Shown in pieces: positions 1 to 7,532 of a stretch of 64,000 nt of DNA. Origin of the DNA: Granulosicoccus sp. GTDB lineage: Bacteria > Pseudomonadota > Gammaproteobacteria > Granulosicoccales > Granulosicoccaceae. Numbering within the stretch: position 1 is the stretch's first letter; each line of letters starts with the position of its first letter. Below the pieces are notes generated by a model. It had not been told where the DNA came from. It did no database searches and was given only the letters and a program-made list of their open reading frames with translations. The stretch is from the NCBI GenBank assembly GCA_023301725.1, contig JALZUD010000037.1:1-64000 (forward strand). Direction: 5' to 3'. A program made the translations under genes and the position numbers.

Positions 1-1486
1 TTCGGCGTTTTGTCCAGCTTCTCGCTGTGGTCAAGCCTGATAGCAGTAACAGTAGTGATAAGTTAACGCTGCCTCCACCACCAGCAGAGCTTTCAGCACT
101 GGCTACTTGCGGCTCAGAACCGGATCCAGAGCCTGTTTCTTCTGCTGGGCTGGTTCCTGTCGTTGTCTCTGTCTCTGTCTCCGTGTCGGGCTGTGTGCCT
201 GAAGCCGCACCGAGTGATGGCGTGTCGTCATCCAGTTCGTAACTAAATGAAGACCATTCAACGTCATCGCCGTTAAATGTGTTGTTGCCAGGTAGTAAAT
301 CAAGCGTTTGTGATGCAACACGTATACTCAGATCATCTCTGTTTGAGTTGTTTAGTTGTACGCTGACAAGCAGGTTTGCTTGCGTACCCTCAATTAGAGA
401 ATCCAATGCGCAGTTTAGCTCGTCACCATCGTTAAAAGTGGCGCATTCCCAAGCGCTGCCTGTCGCTACCTGCCAGACAACGCCTTCGCCAGCTTGCATG
501 GCCATCTCAACGTTGTTAGCACCCAGATCGCCTGTGTTAAAAACGTCGACATCAACTTCCAGCGTATCGCCTCTAAGCTCTGTAATAGGTGTTCCCAATT
601 GCAAATCGGTGGCATACATTGCATTACTGGAGAAAATGTCGATGTCGCTTAGCGCTAAACGTTGGCCGATTGCCGGTGCGGTACTATCGGCAACAATGAT
701 AGTGGGTCTGTCGGGTGAATTACTGAAAAAATGGGTGCCGTAGTGCATGATTGATCCGTAATCATAGTCACCGAAAGTATCGACGAAATCTTCGTCTAGT
801 AGAAAGAAATTGTTCTCTCTGCCGTCAATGATGGCATCAAAATCCACAGTGACGAAACTATCGCGATCAGGGCGTGTGTGTTCATGGAACAAACCAATAG
901 CGTGTCCTATCTCGTGTATTACACTGCCTACCGAACAATTGTCAGACAAAAAGATTTCTTGATCTCCTCCAATCATGCCTACAAACGAACCACAACCACC
1001 TGAGCTAGTAAATACGATGTAGTTGTCGTATTGATCGGCGTTCTCATCAGTACGTTCAATAAATTCCAGTCTTGAATTGTCTGTCCAGTGCTCAATTGCT
1101 TCAGCTATCCGCTGCACCTGGAGGACTGAGTTCTCAGTAATTGTTGGTGCTTGGTAGATGATTTTTCCATCAGGCCAGCGGGAAAAAAATGATTTTTGAC
1201 CAACGCCTCGTGCTTGAAACCTGTCTTGCAGATTACCTTCGGCATCTACCTTGCCTAACAAGATATCGCCTTCGAGTACAGCGACACCTTGCACAATGGC
1301 ATAGTTAAACCCAAGCGATGATCCGGAAGTTGGCAGGCTTGCATTAAAGTCGTTTTGCAATCTTGGGTCTGCAGTGAAAAGCTCGGGCGAATCAGCTCTG
1401 GCACAACTTGTCAGGCTGATTAGCGCGAGGGTCGATAAACGGACAAACAGGCGACGTTTGCCCGCTTCGGCAATAGTTTTACACAT
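1..1486 (-). CDS. Astacin-family (M12A) zinc metalloprotease, lipoprotein with GlyGly-CTERM-like tail; 3' end outside window
   Basis: The minus-strand reading frame opens with ATG at 1486 and is still open at base 1, so the last residues are missing. The N-terminus has a signal peptide ending in the lipobox LTSC (Cys28). Residues 191-208 read HEIGHAIGLFHEHTRPDR, the full astacin zinc signature HExxHxxGxxHE, with Glu192 as catalytic base. A Met-turn SIMHYG follows about 45 residues later. After the catalytic domain comes a beta-rich region (NTGDLGANNVEMAM and similar), which may be a CARDB-like domain. Then comes a Ser/Thr/Glu linker and a tail made of GGGGS, a Leu-rich stretch and a basic TKRR end. 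That tail matches the GlyGly-CTERM sorting pattern removed by rhombosortase. Secretion as an envelope or extracellular peptidase is inferred. The start has no strong ribosome site. Confidence 0.88.
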   Translation of the reverse strand, partial: MCKTIAEAGKRRLFVRLSTLALISLTSCARADSPELFTADPRLQNDFNASLPTSGSSLGFNYAIVQGVAVLEGDILLGKVDAEGNLQDRFQARGVGQKSFFSRWPDGKIIYQAPTITENSVLQVQRIAEAIEHWTDNSRLEFIERTDENADQYDNYIVFTSSGGCGSFVGMIGGDQEIFLSDNCSVGSVIHEIGHAIGLFHEHTRPDRDSFVTVDFDAIIDGRENNFFLLDEDFVDTFGDYDYGSIMHYGTHFFSNSPDRPTIIVADSTAPAIGQRLALSDIDIFSSNAMYATDLQLGTPITELRGDTLEVDVDVFNTGDLGANNVEMAMQAGEGVVWQVATGSAWECATFNDGDELNCALDSLIEGTQANLLVSVQLNNSNRDDLSIRVASQTLDLLPGNNTFNGDDVEWSSFSYELDDDTPSLGAASGTQPDTETETETTTGTSPAEETGSGSGSEPQVASAESSAGGGGSVNLSLLLLLSGLTTARSWTKRR

Positions 1487-2066
1487 GGACTAGCTCACTT
1501 TATTATTATTTTTATGTGATGTGTCGGGTGCACAACTAGCGCACACACAACACAGCCATTGCTTCATGTATCGGTTACCTGGCAGGTTATTTGATTGTGT
1601 GTTTAATGGCTTTGTGAGCGATACAAGCGAATAAACGTGCCTGCTTGGCAAAAGCGGGGATAGTTGAGTTGCCAGTCACACTGGCAATGGTAATTATTGT
1701 TAACTGTTACGCTCAGGGTTTCTCAATCTCTTGAATTATGTAGCCAAGGGACGACGCGGTTTAGCGGTCATCGGCGTCAGCTTGCTGGAGGCTGTATTAA
1801 GACATGTATGGTACCAACATGTTGTGGGGTAGATTGGGACACATGCGGCAATGAGTGAGAAAAGGTCGTGTGCTCTTCGAGAAGATACATTCGTCTTTGG
1901 TGTCGTTGAGTACAAACATACGAGATTGGTCGATGCGCATCAACGTCAATAGTGATCATGCAACCTTTGCGGGTATGCGCCAGCGCTTGGATTGTTTGAT
2001 CAACCATGTGTAGTGGCAGAAACTACCGGAAGCTTTGCTATGATGAATGTTTTGCGCAGGAGCAAA
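1487..2066. other. Intergenic region between divergent genes
   Basis: This is the upstream region of the astacin gene on one side and of the unknown gene at 2067 on the other. The 70 bases before the astacin start are AT-rich (ATAAAAATAATAATAAAG on the minus strand) and could hold its promoter. Open frames here are short and look random. I see no RNA gene or mobile element. Confidence 0.4.
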
Positions 2067-2579
2067 ATGATGGATAATGATGAGTTGGCGAAAAAGGAAG
2101 ATGACATTCAGCTAGGTATCAAGGGCGAGGGGCCTTTAACGCAGAGACATGAACGTCTGAGTCAGCATGATGTGTACCGGGAATCCACTGATGTATTTTT
2201 GGCCTACGTTGAGCTGGCAGAAGCTGGCGACTTAGAGGCAACAAAGAGAGTTTTATTTTATACCTGGTATCAAATGTCCGAGCCTAATCCATCGAGCGGT
2301 ATACCAGTGCTAGACGATGTGCCAGTTTTCAAAATACTGACAATAGTTAATCAGATTGCTAAAGAAGATCTTCTGGATAAGGAGCTTAAATATATGCTGC
2401 CATACTATTACGCTGTGGCCTGTTTTTATTTTGAACGATTTGATGGCTTGGACGATTTGCTAGTTGCGAGTGTGCGTAATGAAAGTCGCTATGCTTACCG
2501 AGCAAAGGTATATGACTATACAAATCGTGGGCAAATGGGATATTACTGGCGTACTAAAAAGGTCGACTACATGTCTTAA
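2067..2579 (+). CDS. Hypothetical protein, soluble, about 170 residues
   Basis: I do not recognise this protein. Two adjacent ATG codons (2067 and 2070) follow AGGAG at 2058-2062, so the start is placed there rather than at an in-frame ATG at 1992 with no ribosome site. The protein is acidic and helical, with a Lys/Asp/Glu-rich N-terminus and a Tyr-rich middle (the YYYAVACFYFERF stretch). It has no signal peptide and no clear membrane segment. The helix pattern around AYVELAEAGDLEATKRVLF could be TPR- or Sel1-like, but this is weak. No neighbour on the same strand is close enough to imply an operon. Confidence 0.5.
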   Translation: MMDNDELAKKEDDIQLGIKGEGPLTQRHERLSQHDVYRESTDVFLAYVELAEAGDLEATKRVLFYTWYQMSEPNPSSGIPVLDDVPVFKILTIVNQIAKEDLLDKELKYMLPYYYAVACFYFERFDGLDDLLVASVRNESRYAYRAKVYDYTNRGQMGYYWRTKKVDYMS

Positions 2580-3068
2580 GTGCAACTCAGTAGCCTGAGC
2601 GTGTAAAGAGGCAAGCTGCGATGCATGTCTATCAATCGTTCCGGCAGCAGTGAGTTGCGCCAATTCTTGTTCCAACTGTTGGTATTGTTCCTGGTGGTGG
2701 CGATACGGGTAACGATAGAGTATTCAACGTAAGTGGATCTGACAGTCCCATATGGCAAGGATTCAATAACTTTTGAGGTGGTACTCGAATTGTGCACAGG
2801 CGCGTTGGATTACGTGAAGCGCGATGCGAATGAGCTTAATGGCTATTAAGCTTTGATACAGGTGTTGTTTTTTACAATGCCGAAGGAGGACGGTGTTGAG
2901 GTTTGTGCAACCTTATTAAACACACGATTTTTTTATCCGCGAGGTGATACCGCAAAAAATGCAACTACTGCCAGAAGGAGGGTTAGTTGGTCGTATTTAA
3001 GTGGTCCGCACGGCAAGCTCAATGCAATATAATATTAAATTCAATAAACGAACGGAGGCGCAGTAATT
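2580..3068. other. 489-bp gap with two unsupported short frames
   Basis: Two short plus-strand frames are present. One at 2625-2732 (35 residues) has a hydrophobic stretch that could be one membrane segment. Another at 2877-3032 encodes 51 residues. Neither has a convincing ribosome site or a family match that I know. In another frame, 2686-2780 reads like a piece of a longer protein and then hits a stop. The region could be a decayed gene. Confidence 0.3.
3028..3033 (+). promoter_or_regulatory. Possible sigma-70 -10 box
   Basis: The hexamer TATAAT lies 35 bases before the start of the membrane-protein gene at 3069. No good -35 box is found 16-18 bases upstream, so this is only a candidate. 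A GGAGG ribosome site lies at 3054-3058, ten bases before the ATG. Confidence 0.3.
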
Positions 3069-4052
3069 ATGTGGGATTTTAACCTTTCAGCCATCATCGG
3101 TCTTATGCGTAAGACCTATCCTTTTCTGATTTTTCGTTTTCTGGTGTATGCCGCCATTACGGGCATCGCTTTAGCAATTACTGGAGGCGGGGCAGGTGTC
3201 GGTTGGATAGGCGGAGCCATATTGGGTGATGCATCAAAAGGTGGTGCCTATGGCGGCATGGCAGGTGCTGCAGGGGCGTATGGTTTCCTCTATTACATCC
3301 GAGAATATGTTCTCTATCAAGTTAAGGCTGGACACATTGCGTTGTTAGTCAAGTTTTTGCACAACGAGCCTGTGCCTGAAGGTAAAGGCATGGTCGAATA
3401 CGCCAGCGCACAAGTAAAGGAGCACTTTAAAGAGTCAAGCGTGCTGTTTGCGGTAGACCAACTCATAAAAGGTGTGCTCAAAGCTATTTCTCGTTTGTTT
3501 AATACTGTTGCAACCGCAATTCCGATACCAGGGCTAGCAGTGGTTATCAGCATAATTAGTAAAATAGTCTCCATGTCTTTGTCTTATGTTGATGAAATCA
3601 TTCTGGCGTACTACATGAAAAACGGTGCGAAAAATATTTGGGCTGATAGCGCTGAAGGGCTGGTGTTTTACACACAAAACTATCGCAAAATGTTGAAAAA
3701 TGCGTTTTGGGTAAGCTTGTTGGTGTGGGGCCTAACCTTTGTCGTGTTTCTATTGGTTTTAGGACCATTTGCGGTAGTTACCACGCTCATTCCTTCGTTG
3801 GCTGGCCCGGTGACTTTTGCCATTGCTGCACTTTTTGCTTGGGGCATAAAGTCCGCAGTGATCGATCCCATTGCTATGACGGCACTAATGCAGGTGTATT
3901 TCAAAGCGATAGAGGGCCAAAGCCCCAGGGCAGATCTGGAGCAAAAGCTTGAGCAAGTGTCAGATAAGTTCAAAACATTGAAGGAAAAAGGCAAGGAGCT
4001 CGCTGGCATGGCTCCCAACCCGTTTGGGCAAACTGACCGGAGTGCCTCTTAG
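3069..4052 (+). CDS. Multi-pass membrane protein of unknown function
   Basis: The 327-residue product has no family that I recognise. It has Gly/Ala-rich hydrophobic segments near residues 20-45, 50-75, 155-175, 215-240 and 245-275, so four to six membrane passes are likely. The C-terminal 50 residues are charged and helical (LEQKLEQVSDKFKTLKEKG) and should be cytoplasmic, possibly a coiled coil. GGAGG at 3054-3058 gives a ribosome site with rather long spacing. The gene stands alone. It lies between an unknown gene and a caspase-like gene, but the 324-base gap and the hairpin after it argue against co-transcription with the latter. Confidence 0.7.
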   Translation: MWDFNLSAIIGLMRKTYPFLIFRFLVYAAITGIALAITGGGAGVGWIGGAILGDASKGGAYGGMAGAAGAYGFLYYIREYVLYQVKAGHIALLVKFLHNEPVPEGKGMVEYASAQVKEHFKESSVLFAVDQLIKGVLKAISRLFNTVATAIPIPGLAVVISIISKIVSMSLSYVDEIILAYYMKNGAKNIWADSAEGLVFYTQNYRKMLKNAFWVSLLVWGLTFVVFLLVLGPFAVVTTLIPSLAGPVTFAIAALFAWGIKSAVIDPIAMTALMQVYFKAIEGQSPRADLEQKLEQVSDKFKTLKEKGKELAGMAPNPFGQTDRSAS

Positions 4053-4070
4053 CAAAGGATCCTATCGGGC

Positions 4071-4095
4071 GATAAGCCTCGTGCGCGGGGCTATC
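4071..4095 (+). terminator. Stem-loop after the membrane-protein gene
   Basis: The sequence can fold as GATA-(A bulge)-GCCTC pairing with GGGGC and TATC around a GTGCGC loop, including one G-T pair. It starts 18 bases after the stop codon. No T-run follows, so it is at best a weak or factor-assisted terminator. Confidence 0.3.
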
Positions 4096-4376
4096 CACCT
4101 ACCAGCTCAATTGGCCGCAAGGAAGAGGCTGAGGTGGTTCACATTTCGCTCAACATTTGCGCAGAGTGTTGTTGAGAGTGTTAATATTTGACACAATCAC
4201 GACACCCAGCACGTGTACCTCTGACGAACCTGAGTTCTGAAGCGCAACTGGGTATATACGGAAGTGCAGAGTTAGCGTGGACTGTAATTGTGGAAAGTGC
4301 TAATTTTGCGTGTGAAGCTTTGTTTCTGGTTCTAGGCGCAGAGCGTCAGTCGACTGAGGGCCTACAGGGATATAGG

Positions 4377-5972
4377 ATGGTTGAGCAGCATGAATTTTTT
4401 GGTAGCGACAAGGACAGCGGCTTCACGGCAAGGCTGACTGGGTTTATGCTCGGTCAGGCTGCGTTTTTGGACTCGGCTCAGGCCAAGAACCTCCGCTATT
4501 CACCGAGAGCTGGCGTCGTAGGACAGCTGTTCGCGGCCACCCTTTGCCTCGCGCTGCTAATGAATCTCGCTCACGCCGAAGCTACTGACCGAGGCTGGAA
4601 CCGTGTTGACCGGTCGATACCGGTATCTCAGGAAGAAATTCAACCCCTATACAAGCGGAGTTTTGCTCTACTGATAGGCGCCAGCACTTATGAGACTTGG
4701 CCCAGTTTGTCAAGTATCCCAGCTGAGCTGGATGAAGTACAAACAACGCTTGAAGCGCAGCAGTTTGAAGTGGAACGGCTAGTCGACCCCGATGCGAAGC
4801 AGCTGGCGCGGGGCGTTGAAAATTTCATTGATGAATATGGATATGACCCCGAAAACCGGCTCCTGATCTTTTTCTCCGGTCACGGGCACAGTATCGGTAG
4901 CAAGGGTTTCATATTACCGGTTGATACGCCGTTGCCAAGCGAGACAACATCTTTTCGCCGCAAAGCGTTGCCAATGACGCAAGTAATGGCTTGGGCACGA
5001 GACATTGAATCTAAGCACGTATTGTTTGTGTTCGACAGTTGCTTCTCTGGAACTGTCTTCAGCAGCAAGAGCATTCCGTCAATTGGTGACCGGTATATCA
5101 GGAAAGCAACTAGCGAACCTGTGCGTCAATTCATAACAGCGGGTGGCGAGAACGACGAAGTTCCTGCGAAAAGCACCTTTACGCCCATGTTCGTTAAAGC
5201 GTTGCAAGGCGAGGGTGACTTGAATGGAGATGGATATATCACAGGCTCTGAACTGGGAGTACACCTTGCGCAGCAGGTACCCCGCTACGTGGATCAGACA
5301 CCGCAGTACGGAAAGATTCGCGATTACAATCTGTCACAAGGCGATTTTGTTTTTAAAGTGAACAACACTAGGTCGATCAGCCGCGAAGTCAGGCCGTCGA
5401 CCAGCGGCAGTGAAATTCCGAACAATGCGGCTCTCAACAGAGATTCTGAGTTTGAATTGGAGCTTTGGAGGAGTGCCAAGGAATTTAACGGCAGAGAGCA
5501 CTATGAGGCTTACCTGGCTAAGTACCCGGAGGGGAATTTTGCGGGGATCGCTAAAGTTAAAATAGCGTCTTATCAAAAACAAAATGCAACAAGCGAGCAG
5601 AAGGTAGCAAGTAAGCGGAAAGCACCAAGCGAGCAAAAGGCGCCCAGCACGAAGAAATTAGCAAGCACGCCAAAAAGAGTAAGGACGCCGAAAACTGTGA
5701 TTAATCAGAATTTAGCCGGTACACGAAAATCGCCAATAACTGAGCTGCAGCTTCCGCGTGTTGCTCCGAAAATCGAAGTTGTGAAATCCACCAAGGTAGT
5801 TGAGGAACCTGTACGTTGGAATTCGATTCCTGCTAAATCTATCGTGCAAAACGAGGCTGCGCTTGTCAGATCATCGCCAGCTGATCAGGGGTGGAAAAAG
5901 ATTGAATCCGACGTTGAATATGGTTCGACAATCGCCGAGCCGGACAATGACGGCTGGCTGGAGATCAAGTAG
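4377..5972 (+). CDS. Caspase-like (peptidase C14 / metacaspase-type) exported or membrane-anchored protein
   Basis: The caspase fold is shown by FFSGHGHS (catalytic His about residue 169) and VFDSCFSGT (catalytic Cys about 222), the usual His-Cys dyad. A calcium-loop motif DLNGDGYITGSEL follows, as often seen after bacterial caspase-like domains. Residues about 45-67 are hydrophobic and end in NLAHA, so the protein is probably exported or anchored with the caspase domain outside the cytoplasm. The C-terminal third is Lys/Ser-rich with repeated SEQK-type units. A D-x-G-W motif occurs just after the signal segment (DRGWNRVD) and twice near the C-terminus (DQGWKKIE, DNDGWLEIK). ATG 4377 is preferred because AGGGA precedes it by six bases. 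The frame is open back to a TTG at 4188, and ATG 4446 is another possible start. Confidence 0.8.
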   Translation: MVEQHEFFGSDKDSGFTARLTGFMLGQAAFLDSAQAKNLRYSPRAGVVGQLFAATLCLALLMNLAHAEATDRGWNRVDRSIPVSQEEIQPLYKRSFALLIGASTYETWPSLSSIPAELDEVQTTLEAQQFEVERLVDPDAKQLARGVENFIDEYGYDPENRLLIFFSGHGHSIGSKGFILPVDTPLPSETTSFRRKALPMTQVMAWARDIESKHVLFVFDSCFSGTVFSSKSIPSIGDRYIRKATSEPVRQFITAGGENDEVPAKSTFTPMFVKALQGEGDLNGDGYITGSELGVHLAQQVPRYVDQTPQYGKIRDYNLSQGDFVFKVNNTRSISREVRPSTSGSEIPNNAALNRDSEFELELWRSAKEFNGREHYEAYLAKYPEGNFAGIAKVKIASYQKQNATSEQKVASKRKAPSEQKAPSTKKLASTPKRVRTPKTVINQNLAGTRKSPITELQLPRVAPKIEVVKSTKVVEEPVRWNSIPAKSIVQNEAALVRSSPADQGWKKIESDVEYGSTIAEPDNDGWLEIK

Positions 5973-6060
5973 TTAGAAATCCTGTATTGTCTGATAGATT
6001 CGCGATAACATTGATCTTGTAGCGCTGCTATTGAAACTACCAATCGTCACGCTGTTATAT

Positions 6061-6116
6061 CCTCACTTCTCCTCACTTCTCCTCACTTCTCCTCACTTCT
6101 CCTCACTTCTCCTCAC
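6061..6116. repeat. Tandem decamer repeat (CCTCACTTCT)n
   Basis: Five exact copies of CCTCACTTCT are followed by a partial sixth (CCTCAC). The array is directly followed by a second, unrelated 11-base array. Such short perfect repeats are prone to slip-strand length change. Confidence 0.95.
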
Positions 6117-6119
6117 AAT

Positions 6120-6174
6120 CCATTCTCGATCCATTCTCGATCCATTCTCGATCCATTCTCGATCCATTCTCGAT
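6120..6174. repeat. Tandem 11-mer repeat (CCATTCTCGAT)n
   Basis: Five exact copies of CCATTCTCGAT are followed by CCTGGAG. Eleven is not a multiple of three, so any copy change shifts the frame of whatever is read through the array. The frame from 6031 passes through both arrays and into coding-like sequence. Confidence 0.95.
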
Positions 6175-6598
6175 CCTGGAGAGAGCGCGTTAGGAGAGGA
6201 TACTTGGTCCAACACACCAGAAGGCTTTGCAACTTTCAATAGCATTCAGGTTCAACTTTGTGATTGGAAACCAGAAATTGATCGGCGCATTGATATTGCT
6301 ACAGACCCTGTGAAAGTTGAGTTTGTAGAGTACTCAGGCGGATCAAAACCTAAGGTTCATCTCCGCTTGACTAGCAATTCTGAAGGCACCATATATGGTG
6401 CTAATGCGGGTTTATGCGAAGGTGGGAAATCTTATCCTAAGCACGGCAATTGCCCGATTTAATGGTACTGACAATATTGCTTCTGGTCAGGTTTTTGAAG
6501 ATGTTGGACATTTCTATAATCTCGATGCGTTGGACAGTTTTGAATCTAGTGCGGTTGATAGCTCGAATCTTAATTGCGAGTACTTTAAACGTAGTTAA
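6175..6598 (+). pseudogene. Hypothetical gene with probable frameshift, downstream of tandem repeats
   Basis: From 6178 the frame reads like ordinary protein (ALGEDTWSNTPEGFATFN and on through GLCEGGKSYPKHGNC) and stops at 6462. The neighbouring frame then reads ARFNGTDNIASGQVFEDVGH to a stop at 6598 and also looks coding. The two halves overlap near 6400-6460, so one frameshift there would join them. The mix of Cys, Trp and polar residues suggests a secreted beta-rich protein, but I recognise no family. The only upstream start is a TTG at 6031, before the repeats. The gene is either broken or read in two pieces. Confidence 0.45.
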
Positions 6599-6803
6599 TA
6601 GCCACTCCATTCCCTGCCAAGTATTTTGATCAGAACCCACTTTCGTACCATCGCTTCTAATAGACAGGTGGTGTGTGCCGTGATGCTGTATTTATGTTCA
6701 GTCGAAACGTTCTTATGGGCGGCTTCGATGTTTTGAATCTCATGGAAGCTGTTAGTTTGGTAAGTAACATTAATTCGTCACTACCAAGGCTACTTTCATC
6801 ACC

Positions 6804-7199
6804 ATGTTAAATACAGGTGCAGCACAAAAACTCTCGACTGCTATCAACATTATCTCATCCGGCAAAATTGTTTTACAAGCCTTTGAAGCCAAGACCTTTT
6901 ATGCCCGCTTGCGAGGGCTACATGCCGTTTGGCCATTGGCTGAAGACGAAGCATTGATCATTGCTCCTTGCAACGCTATACACACGCTGACAATGAGCTC
7001 CCCAATTGATGTGGCCTTTATTGATGCAGAAGGAGTGGTTCTGAAAGCTGAAACGCTGGCACGATACAGATGCAGGCGCTGTGCAAAGGCCGAATCTGTC
7101 ATTGAAATGACGGAGGGAACACTACAGCGAGTAGGTATTCACGTTGGTGATGTGCTAAACATTAGAAATAAGTCTAAACGCAAATCATCAATCGCTTGA
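6804..7199 (+). CDS. DUF192 family protein
   Basis: The 131-residue product matches the DUF192 pattern. An early ARLRGL motif is followed by IIAPCNAIHTLTM, SPIDVAFIDAEGVV and a closing GIHVGDVLNI. This belongs to the subgroup with a PCN-IHT motif in place of the GM-F-FWMKNT block. No signal peptide is visible, whereas many DUF192 proteins are exported. The biochemical role of the family is not established. The gene stands alone between a broken gene and the OmpA-like lipoproteins. Confidence 0.75.
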   Translation: MLNTGAAQKLSTAINIISSGKIVLQAFEAKTFYARLRGLHAVWPLAEDEALIIAPCNAIHTLTMSSPIDVAFIDAEGVVLKAETLARYRCRRCAKAESVIEMTEGTLQRVGIHVGDVLNIRNKSKRKSSIA

Positions 7200-7532
7200 T
7201 TCAACAGCCGATTACAACTTATCTCGCTGGGAGAAGAGGGTGAGTTCGGTATGGCTGCTCATCAGGTTTTCTCGTTTTTTGAACCCAAGGTTGTACAAAA
7301 AATGCCATATTCCTGCTTTGTGAATTGGTGGCTTGGGCTGCGCTACTTACGTCTTCGAAACAAGTGGTCTCAGCTGGCGATATAGAGATGAAAATAGAGT
7401 CTGATCGTGGTAATGTTTTGGGTCGGGATTCTGATGATGCTAGAGGTAGCTTAACTGCATTCAGTAAACAGTTTAAGTAAGCACTCATCGGTTATCAATA
7501 CGTTTGGGATGAACAGGACAGCAACGCCAACC
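7200..7532. other. Gap upstream of the first OmpA-like lipoprotein; shares sequence with the region before the second
   Basis: The stretch around 7386-7416 (ATGAAAATAGAGTCTGATC and on) closely matches 9258-9288 upstream of the paralogue at 9404. The bases just before each lipoprotein start (AGGACAG...CCAACC) also match. The duplication unit therefore includes upstream DNA and probably the expression signals. Confidence 0.6.
7325..7480 (+). CDS. Possible small exported peptide gene (low support)
   Basis: A plus-strand frame with TTG/GTG starts at 7325/7328 encodes about 51 residues. It begins with a short hydrophobic stretch (LVAWAALLTSS) and continues DIEMKIESDRGNVLGRD. A related reading (NVQMKTQSDHGNVL) occurs at the same place before the second paralogue, which suggests a conserved small protein that has decayed in the second copy. 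No ATG start and no clear ribosome site are seen, so it may be non-coding. Confidence 0.2.
   Translation: MVAWAALLTSSKQVVSAGDIEMKIESDRGNVLGRDSDDARGSLTAFSKQFK

Noticed and set aside
1-743. Plus-strand frames opposite the astacin gene
   Set aside because: They are antisense shadows. The minus strand carries the signal peptide, zinc site and Met-turn in one frame.
1777-2007. 76-residue minus-strand frame upstream of the gene at 2067
   Set aside because: No ribosome site, no family and an unlikely composition. Treated as intergenic.
3028-3068. A confident promoter call for the membrane-protein gene
   Set aside because: The -10 hexamer is perfect, but there is no -35 box at proper spacing, so only a low-confidence feature was kept.
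6061-6174. CRISPR-like array
   Set aside because: The units are 10 and 11 bases with no spacers and no cas genes nearby. They are simple tandem repeats.
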